Origin: Conchiformibius steedae
Lineage (GTDB): Bacteria; Pseudomonadota; Gammaproteobacteria; Burkholderiales; Neisseriaceae
Length of the DNA: 64,000 bases
Direction: 5' to 3'
Assembly: GCF_014054725.1 (NCBI RefSeq)
Contig: NZ_CP059563.1
Location: 1,515,749 to 1,579,748 of the forward strand
The position numbers and the translations under genes were made by a program. A model generated the notes under the pieces. It saw nothing but the letters and a program-made list of their open reading frames with translations. It was not told where the DNA came from and did not search any database. Within the stretch, counting starts at the first letter, position 1. Each line of letters begins with the position of its first letter. Positions 56,439 to 64,000 of this stretch are shown one piece after another.

Positions 56439-56519
56439 AATAAAAAAACCGCACCCAAATTGAATAAACAATTAGCAGCGGCACAAAGGATATATATAAA
56501 AATTGCAAAGGCTAAATAA
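56409..56519 (+). CDS. Small basic ORF (36 aa), possible toxin C-terminal tail
   Basis: GTG 56409 to TAA 56517-56519, same frame as the PLD gene after its two stops. Lys/Gln/Ala-rich (KKTAPKLNKQLAAAQRIYIK). It ends 2 nt before the next ATG. It may be a small protein or the remnant C-terminus of a deleted upstream protein. Weak ribosome-binding site. Confidence 0.35.
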   Translation: MNEYAKIQKQNKKTAPKLNKQLAAAQRIYIKIAKAK

Positions 56520-56521
56520 TT

Positions 56522-56863
56522 ATGCGTAAAATTTTGTTATTAAATATAATACTCACCATACCATCATTGGTTTACTTTTCAATTCTTTTTATTAATCGGG
56601 GTATAACCGCAGATGTTACCATATTGTCCTACATATATACAGTTGTATCAACATTAGGATATATAAATGTTTTATTATTTTTACTGATTGTGATACTCGC
56701 TATTCACACATATATTACCAACAAAAGCACTCCAATAACTATTAAGAACTCGGTATTATTATCAATAATACTATATTTTAATTTATTCTCCATAAAAAGC
56801 TACGATTGTATCTGTATTTATGATTGCGTAATGTGGCGCTATCTCTATGGTCTCTATAGTTAG
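56522..56863 (+). CDS. Small membrane protein, island gene 1 (possible immunity protein)
   Basis: 113 residues, very AT-rich codons unlike the backbone. Three or four hydrophobic helices (LLLNIILTIPSLVYFSILF, then YINVLLFLLIVILAIHTYI) and a short Cys-containing tail. No recognisable family. Membrane immunity proteins against pore-forming or lipid-II toxins look like this, but that is only inference from context. The stop codon touches the first palindromic repeat. Confidence 0.6.
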   Translation: MRKILLLNIILTIPSLVYFSILFINRGITADVTILSYIYTVVSTLGYINVLLFLLIVILAIHTYITNKSTPITIKNSVLLSIILYFNLFSIKSYDCICIYDCVMWRYLYGLYS

Positions 56864-56950
56864 GTAGGTTGGGTTAGGCAAAGCCGTAACCCAACTTTTT
56901 CCAATAAAATAAAAATGTTGGGTTTACGCTACGCTTCAACCCAACCTACC
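56863..56950. repeat. Palindromic island repeat R1
   Basis: 88 bp, outer arms GGTAGGTTGGGTT / AACCCAACCTACC (13 bp), inner GTAACCCAAC / GTTGGGTTTAC. Subtype with CTTTTTCCAATAAAATAAAA centre, shared with R4. Confidence 0.95.
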
Positions 56951-57031
56951 GCTACTAAAAACAAAACCATCAACAAATAATCTAAAGATGATTGATTTAC
57001 TAATTCAAGAAGCGAAGAGGAATTTATCTAA

Positions 57032-57610
57032 ATGATTACTCCGATTTATGACGTATCTCTACCTAGTAATGTAAAATCTTTATTACATAGTTTAATAGGT
57101 AGAAAATTAATAAAAATGTTACGCTGTAACAATGATTCTATTGAATATTTAATTAAAACTTTTGAGCTTGAACCCAGAGATTTTTTCTCATTATGTTTAG
57201 GTCCTATTTTACTTTATTTTGAAGACGGCTTAATATTCGGTGGTAGCAGCGACCCGAGTAGGAATAGCGTTTTAGTATGGGTGGAAAAAAATGAAATTGG
57301 TCAAACAACTCAATGGCTACAGGAAGAAGATAAAAATTTAATCCCTTTTGATGCTAAGGATTTTACTCATTGGAGTGTATTTTTAAATCAAAAAATTAAA
57401 AGTGTTTCAATTCTTAAAGAAATAGAAAAAGAAAATTTGAAGAAAATGGAGTTACCTAATGAAAGAGGGGTACTATTAAATTTTGAAAATGGTTTATCTT
57501 TAATTATTTCTCATGGATTAAATGATAATTCCGATAGTACGACAATCATTTCTTTGGAAGAAATTAATTCATGTTTTAAAGGTAAGTTAAATTACATAGA
57601 TATTCTATAA
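57032..57610 (+). CDS. Island gene 2 (192 aa, unknown; possible immunity protein)
   Basis: AT-rich. No signal peptide or membrane segment; acidic with aromatic patches (FSLCLGPILLYFEDGLIFGG, VLLNFENGLSLIISHGLND). The two LxFEDGL/LNFENGL segments suggest an internal duplication of a beta-rich unit. I do not recognise the family. The ATG overlaps the TGA of an upstream open tail (MIDLLIQEAKRNLSK), an ATGA junction typical of toxin-immunity coupling. Confidence 0.7.
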   Translation: MITPIYDVSLPSNVKSLLHSLIGRKLIKMLRCNNDSIEYLIKTFELEPRDFFSLCLGPILLYFEDGLIFGGSSDPSRNSVLVWVEKNEIGQTTQWLQEEDKNLIPFDAKDFTHWSVFLNQKIKSVSILKEIEKENLKKMELPNERGVLLNFENGLSLIISHGLNDNSDSTTIISLEEINSCFKGKLNYIDIL

Positions 57611-57619
57611 CAAGCAAGC

Positions 57620-57702
57620 GTAGGTTGGGTTAGGCAAAGCCGTAACCCAACTTATATTCCAATAAAAATGTTGGGTTTACGCTACGCTTCAACCCAACCT
57701 AC
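57620..57702. repeat. Palindromic island repeat R2
   Basis: 83 bp, same arms as R1 with CTTATATTCCAATAAAAATG centre, the subtype of R3. Preceded by CAAGCAAGCG, nearly as before R3. Confidence 0.95.
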
Positions 57703-57740
57703 TTTTGCTCTTGCTAATTTTTATTTATCAGGGACTAACT

Positions 57741-58133
57741 ATGTGGTTATCAAAGAGATTGGAAGATTTTTTTGAAAAAAATGGAGCTGGAGATTTATAT
57801 TATATCATTTCAGCGGCAATCAATTCAAATGATGAAAGATATAAGAAAAACTATATAGAGATATTAAGTTTAGCTTCGGAGGGGTATGGCATATTTTCGT
57901 CCGAAGGAACTAGCTATTCACTAAATAATGATTGGGATTATCCAGACCAATTTAATGAAGTTTACTGTTTTATTGGTTATGTTGAAACATCTAGTTTATC
58001 GTTTGATAAATATATAGAATTTATTTCATATATGTCTGACGTTTATATGGATCATCATAAAAATGATGTGGATCAAATTCTTTACCTAATTAGCAAGATT
58101 AGGGAACGATTTAAACCCTTTTGCTCTTATTGA
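57741..58133 (+). CDS. Island gene 3 (130 aa, unknown; possible immunity protein)
   Basis: ATG 57741 has AGGGA upstream; the longer frame from 57705 is not needed. Soluble, acidic (LEDFFEKNGAGDLYYIISAA, WDYPDQFNEVYCFIGYVET). The small acidic helical build is common in CdiI/Imm-type proteins, but no family is recognised. Its stop is followed in the same frame by a further 33-codon open stretch with an HAE motif. Confidence 0.65.
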   Translation: MWLSKRLEDFFEKNGAGDLYYIISAAINSNDERYKKNYIEILSLASEGYGIFSSEGTSYSLNNDWDYPDQFNEVYCFIGYVETSSLSFDKYIEFISYMSDVYMDHHKNDVDQILYLISKIRERFKPFCSY

Positions 58134-58235
58134 TTTGGAATTAGTTACATTTACAATGATGGTAATTCAATACAAACCAATTTTAATCATGCAGAAAAGA
58201 AATTGATGAGCTTTATTATTATTCAGCAAAATTAA
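58134..58235 (+). pseudogene. Protein fragment with NHAEKK motif (toxin remnant?)
   Basis: 33 codons directly after the gene 3 stop (TGA), same frame, ending at TAA 58233-58235: GISYIYNDGN, then TNFNHAEKKLMSFI. The HAE triad following an N-D-G-N turn recalls the zinc-site start of deaminase-fold toxins, in which a PCxxC motif should follow. That part is absent. Fragment or chance; low confidence. Confidence 0.35.
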
Positions 58236-58242
58236 AGCAAGC

Positions 58243-58325
58243 GTAGGTTGGATTAGGCAAAGCCGTAACCCAACTTATATTCCAATAAAAATGTTGGGTT
58301 TACGCTACGCTTCAACCCAACCTAC
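58243..58325. repeat. Palindromic island repeat R3
   Basis: 83 bp, nearly identical to R2 (one G to A change early). Preceded by AAGCAAGCG as in R2. Confidence 0.95.
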
Positions 58326-58392
58326 TCTTTCTCAAATAGATGATGCTTTAGGAAGAGTAATTGATTTAAACAGAAAAAGGGGAATTAAATAA
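58326..58392 (+). pseudogene. Open tail before island gene 4
   Basis: LSQIDDALGRVIDLNRKRGIK then TAA 58390-58392, which shares its last A with the following ATG (TAATG). The sequence looks like an amphipathic C-terminal helix of a longer protein that has been replaced upstream by repeat R3. Confidence 0.4.
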
Positions 58393-58871
58393 TGTTGCTT
58401 AAACCAGAAGGAAATATTTTAACTTTCTTAAACTGTATTGGTTTACAAGAATGCGATAATGCGATTTCAAGGCTTATTTCTATCATTGATACACCATTTA
58501 TCAGGGAAGAAGTATGCTATCTTGAACCAGAAGTTATCTATTCTTTTTATTTAGGGGGATGTCAATTTTCCTTTAACCAAAATGGAATTTTAGAGGCAAT
58601 ATTTATTTATATAAAACCAAAAAATTTATTTCATAGCTTCCAACTTAAAAACAATTTCATAAATGGAATAAGTCCAAACTCTTCAAAAGAAGATATTATT
58701 TATGCAATGAACCCATTGTTTGGTAGTCCTGAACGTATTTGCACAACAAATAATGTTGGGTTGGGATATGATGAATATCATTATATTAGATATAAGATTG
58801 ATAATAAATTTATTCATTTTGAATTTTTAGAGGACTTTAAACTGAACTTAATTACCTTATTTATTGAATAA
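58392..58871 (+). CDS. Island gene 4 (159 aa, unknown; possible immunity protein)
   Basis: AT-rich. Conserved-looking C-terminal half: SPNSSKEDIIYAMNPLFGSP, then GYDEYHYIRYKIDNKFIHF and LNLITLF. This arrangement (a GxP turn, an aromatic strand, a closing LITL strand) is familiar from small proteins next to polymorphic toxins, but I cannot name the family with confidence. The start codon shares one base with an upstream stop. Confidence 0.68.
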   Translation: MLLKPEGNILTFLNCIGLQECDNAISRLISIIDTPFIREEVCYLEPEVIYSFYLGGCQFSFNQNGILEAIFIYIKPKNLFHSFQLKNNFINGISPNSSKEDIIYAMNPLFGSPERICTTNNVGLGYDEYHYIRYKIDNKFIHFEFLEDFKLNLITLFIE

Positions 58872-58880
58872 CATTAGTTA

Positions 58881-58968
58881 GGTAGGTTGGGTTAGGCAAA
58901 GCCATAACCCAACTTTTTCCAATAAAATAAAAATGTTGGGTTTACGCTACGCTTCAACCCAACCTACC
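58881..58968. repeat. Palindromic island repeat R4
   Basis: 88 bp, subtype of R1; preceded by GTTAGGTAGG exactly as R1. Confidence 0.95.
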
Positions 58969-58972
58969 TCTA

Positions 58973-59010
58973 CTGTTATAGTGAACGGGTATGTTAAAAT
59001 CCCAAAACAA
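58973..59010 (+). repeat. Short direct repeat, right copy
   Basis: CTGTTATAGTGAACG and AAACAA ends match 56397-56438 apart from a 3-nt gap and several substitutions. Confidence 0.45.
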
Positions 59011-59029
59011 GTAGCAGTAAGGAATTTAT

Positions 59030-59431
59030 ATGTTTAAATATAAAGCCAAATTAGTTAAACTAGATGAAGAGATAGAAGAATTAGGATTTTTTATAATCAA
59101 TGGAATTGAATTGTTGTGTTTTATTTCCAGTGTAACATTTCAATTAGAATTGAATAAAGAATATTTAGTTGAACTAACTTATCAAATATTGGACGAGTAT
59201 CATATAAATAACACACCAGAACAATATACAATAGGTTTTAAAAATATAAACAATAATTTTAATTACCATTTATATGGTTCATTTAAAGAAAATATTTTAT
59301 CTGTTAATTCAATAAAATTTACAGATGAATTTTTGGTAAATCATTTTCCATATTTAGAGAATAAAAATATCGTATTATTTATAGACAGGCTGGAGATATC
59401 TATTGAACAAGTATTAAATGAGCAAGAGTAG
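59030..59431 (+). CDS. Island gene 5 (133 aa, unknown; possible immunity protein)
   Basis: AAGGA lies 6 nt before ATG 59030. Soluble, beta-rich in appearance (YKAKLVKLDEEIEELGFFII, then ELNKEYLVELTYQILDEYH). An upstream open tail (VIVNGYVKIPKQVAVRNLYV) overlaps the start by 8 nt. No family recognised. Confidence 0.65.
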   Translation: MFKYKAKLVKLDEEIEELGFFIINGIELLCFISSVTFQLELNKEYLVELTYQILDEYHINNTPEQYTIGFKNINNNFNYHLYGSFKENILSVNSIKFTDEFLVNHFPYLENKNIVLFIDRLEISIEQVLNEQE

Positions 59432-59460
59432 GTTGGATTAGGCAAAGCCATAACCCAACC
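59428..59460. repeat. Palindromic island repeat R5, truncated
   Basis: Only the left half of the repeat is present (GTAGGTTGGATTAGGCAAAGCC...TAACCCAACC). It marks the right edge of the island, 13 nt before the dapE stop. Confidence 0.9.
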
Positions 59461-59473
59461 CATATCAATTTGA

Positions 59474-62153
<2,680 letters not shown>

Positions 62154-62284
62154 AAAGGTTCTTTCTGTTTCAGGCTGCACGGAAAAAACCACACAGCCAG
62201 CAGGTGCAGATGCACAAAACAAACAAAAGCAATCGCTTAATCAAGCACAGCACCTTATGCAAAAAAAATCATTCAGTCAAGCCA

Positions 62285-62297
62285 TTTTTTTTTTTTT
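62285..62297 (+). repeat. T13 homopolymer
   Basis: Thirteen T in a row, about 70 bp upstream of the promoter of the TbpB-like gene. Such tracts often vary in length in Neisseriaceae. Confidence 0.9.
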
Positions 62298-62365
62298 GAA
62301 ATAATTAGTTATATTTAAAAATTCAAAATTCGCTTCAAAAAACGCCCATCATGCGCCACACACGC

Positions 62366-62394
62366 TTGATAAAAAACTCAAAAACGCTTACAAT
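62366..62394 (+). promoter_or_regulatory. Sigma-70 promoter of the TbpB-like gene
   Basis: TTGATA (62366-62371), 17-nt spacer, TACAAT (62389-62394). Predicted start near 62401, leader about 42 nt. No convincing Fur box. Confidence 0.65.
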
Positions 62395-62442
62395 CTTTAC
62401 TCAAACTTAATACAACATCTCTTGACAACAAGTAGTTTCCAA

Positions 62443-63285
62443 ATGAAATTTTTAAAATCACTTGCCCTTATCGCCACAGGCATTGCATTGGCAGCTTGCG
62501 GCAGTTCAGGCAGCAGCGCAGAACACCAGCACGGCAAAAACACCATCCGCAACATCATCAAGAATAGCAACAGCAAAAGCGACAGCCACCACCATGCTCA
62601 CGACAACAGCAAGCAAAATAGCAACAAAAACAACAGCCATACCAACAGCCAAAGCACCATAGGCAGCTACCTGACTGCCGATCAAAACGAAACCATAACA
62701 ACAGGCTTTTTGGCTGACGGCAAACACGATAAGCTGCAATTTCTGCAAGTTCACGGTCAAAATATCCAATTGATGCCCGCCGCCGACCCCAACCGTAAAG
62801 ACCCCGATTTTGCCGAGTGGCGCAAAGACAAAACACCGTTTGACGCACTGATTGGCACACATTTGGCACACGCCCGTTATGGTTCGCTGGCATACCTGCC
62901 CGGTGCCAACAATGGACAACCCTATATTTTTGCCCAAGGCAATCTCAGCACCACCATTCCCACCCATGCCAATCCCGTTACTTATCAAGGTCGTGCCATA
63001 CTGCTTGGCACAGGCAACGACCAAACAGGTACGTCCCAATTTACCGTTCACTTTGACAAAAAAACCGTAGATGGCACCCTGAAATTTGACAGCAAACCCG
63101 ATATTTTCCTGCATGGCAAAATTGACGGCAGCCACTTCAACGGCAAGATGGGCAATGTGATTACCCGTGGCGCGTTTTACGGTAAAGATGCCGCAGAACT
63201 GGCAGGCACATTCCACCAAGAAGGCAAAGGCAACAAAGAAGTCGGCGATTTTGCAGGCGCATTTGGTGCCAAACAGCAAAAATAA
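62443..63285 (+). CDS. TbpB-like beta-barrel lipoprotein with His/Asn/Ser-rich N-terminus
   Basis: 280 residues from ATG 62443. Signal with lipobox IALAACG. Residues 25-75 are rich in His, Ser, Asn and Lys (HQHGK, SHHHAHD). The C-terminal 120 residues are an eight-strand barrel of the TbpB/fHbp/HpuA type (TGTSQFTVHFDKKTVDGTLK, ITRGAFYGKDAAELAGTF, ending AGAFGAKQQK). Such proteins are surface lipoproteins that bind host proteins or heme. The ligand here is unknown. No receptor gene adjoins. Confidence 0.85.
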   Translation: MKFLKSLALIATGIALAACGSSGSSAEHQHGKNTIRNIIKNSNSKSDSHHHAHDNSKQNSNKNNSHTNSQSTIGSYLTADQNETITTGFLADGKHDKLQFLQVHGQNIQLMPAADPNRKDPDFAEWRKDKTPFDALIGTHLAHARYGSLAYLPGANNGQPYIFAQGNLSTTIPTHANPVTYQGRAILLGTGNDQTGTSQFTVHFDKKTVDGTLKFDSKPDIFLHGKIDGSHFNGKMGNVITRGAFYGKDAAELAGTFHQEGKGNKEVGDFAGAFGAKQQK

Positions 63286-63310
63286 GCCCTAAACCCATGA
63301 TTTAAACAAC

Positions 63311-63345
63311 AACGCCTGCCAACCCAAAAGTTTGCAGGCGTTTTC
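63311..63345. terminator. Terminator after the TbpB-like gene
   Basis: Perfect 9-bp stem 63311-63319 / 63334-63342, 14-nt loop, TTTT following. Serves both converging genes. Confidence 0.8.
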
Positions 63346-63361
63346 AATCAGTATCTTACCG

Positions 63362-64000
63362 CTAATGCAGCGCAGTTGCCGTAAACGCCCGTTCCAGCAG
63401 GGTTTGATAATGGCTGTTGCCGTTGCGTTCGTCCAAAACCTTTGCCACCCTTTGCGCTTCGGGCAAGGCTTCATCATTAACCGCTACCGCCGCCATCACA
63501 TAACGCAGATACGCCAACGTGCTGTTTTGGCTATAAGCGGCAATTAAATCCCCATATTCTTCAAACAGTTCCTCCACCCGTTCACTCAAGCCCAACAAAC
63601 TGCACAACCAAATCAATCGGGGCAAAATATGAATATGGGGTTCTATATTGCTTTCCAGCAAATCCAGCGCCTGTACCAAATACTGCTCGGCTTCCTGATG
63701 GCGTTTTAAGCGGATTAAGCTGTCGATAACGGGAACATAGGTTTCGTGCGGGACTTTCCCACACGACATTTTGCCCGATAAAATCGGTTGGGCGTATTTC
63801 AAGGCTTGTTCGTATTCCCCGATAAAATGATGATACACCACCAAAGCATGTTGTTCGCAGGCTGCACAATCTGCCATTAAATCATCGCTGTCGGCGTGTT
63901 CGCGCCATTGTGCAAAATATTGTTTGGCAGCAGCAGCATTGCCCATATCCACATTTTGATACATCAGCATTTTATACATCACCGCCAAATCAAATTCAAA
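63362..64000 (-). CDS. TPR-like helical protein, C-terminal part (runs off right edge)
   Basis: At least 212 residues. The frame continues past the window end (FEFDLAVMYKM...), so the internal TTG or ATG is not the true start. Repeated helical pairs (EHALVVYHHFIGEYEQALKY, LIRLKRHQEAEQYLVQALDL) are TPR-like. No signal is visible in this part. Function not recognised. Confidence 0.65.
   Translation of the reverse strand, partial: FEFDLAVMYKMLMYQNVDMGNAAAAKQYFAQWREHADSDDLMADCAACEQHALVVYHHFIGEYEQALKYAQPILSGKMSCGKVPHETYVPVIDSLIRLKRHQEAEQYLVQALDLLESNIEPHIHILPRLIWLCSLLGLSERVEELFEEYGDLIAAYSQNSTLAYLRYVMAAVAVNDEALPEAQRVAKVLDERNGNSHYQTLLERAFTATALH

Noticed and set aside
56863..59460. CRISPR-like regular repeats
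   Set aside because: The repeats are palindromic, 83-88 bp, and spaced by whole genes of 450-700 bp, so not a CRISPR array.
62320..62400. Fur box before the TbpB-like gene
   Set aside because: AT-rich stretches are present but none resembles the 19-bp consensus well enough.

Overview
The window comes from a betaproteobacterium of the family Neisseriaceae. This rests on gene order and content: the rlmN-pilW-rodZ-ispG block, the sdhCDAB-sdhE-gltA-sucAB block, a PglL-type O-oligosaccharyltransferase, an Fnr/hemN pair, a TbpB-like barrel lipoprotein, and an uptake-sequence-like hairpin. One exact 12-mer (reverse complement AGGCTGCCTGAA, at 44266-44277) fits the uptake-sequence dialect I remember for Simonsiella-type Neisseriaceae rather than Neisseria. 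The backbone is clearly richer in GC than Simonsiella, so Conchiformibius or Kingella-like relatives are possible. The species is not decidable here. I found no rRNA, tRNA or CRISPR array.

Layout. 1-5000: the N-terminal part of a large surface-type protein that runs off the left edge, then lysC-deoD and rarD-hypothetical-ygfX on the minus strand. 4783-7195: plus-strand housekeeping genes (ratA, rnfH, pth, ybaK) and a Sel1-repeat protein. 7247-8965: an AT-rich tandem array of three SUKH/SMI1-KNR4 immunity-like paralogues, followed by DUF58 and MoxR, an LprI-type lipoprotein and gltS. 13493-17370: ribB, a suhB-like gene, purC and ansA. 17470-18382: a large palindrome split by an 809-bp IS5-family element. 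18406-25645: mutY-fnr, divergent hemN, then ldcA, HIT, lgt and dac (cell-envelope maturation). 26064-39753: a long plus-strand run (ilvA, ndk, a solute-binding lipoprotein, rlmN, pilW, rodZ, ispG, an orphan histidine kinase, yaaA, hom, DUF2069, pglL). 39813-49321: one minus-strand TCA-cycle cluster. 49606-53964: aspC, an ABC-F ATPase and cca. 54071-56405: folE2 and a phospholipase D-family lipoprotein.

56406-59470 is the strangest part. It is a very AT-rich island of five small unrelated genes. Each unit is separated by an 83-88 bp palindromic repeat, and the genes are preceded by short open tails that run up to or into their start codons. I read it as an archive of immunity-like genes left from polymorphic-toxin cassettes, with the toxins reduced to C-terminal scraps. 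This is inference. dapE, der, a histidine-rich TbpB-like lipoprotein and a partial TPR-like gene close the window.

Other observations: a 128-bp leader element occurs twice and supplies the ribosome-binding site of two unrelated genes. The SuhB-like protein has lost its metal ligands. Cca has lost its HD site. AnsA carries Ser at the nucleophile position. SucA has an 80-residue tail resembling an E2 linker.
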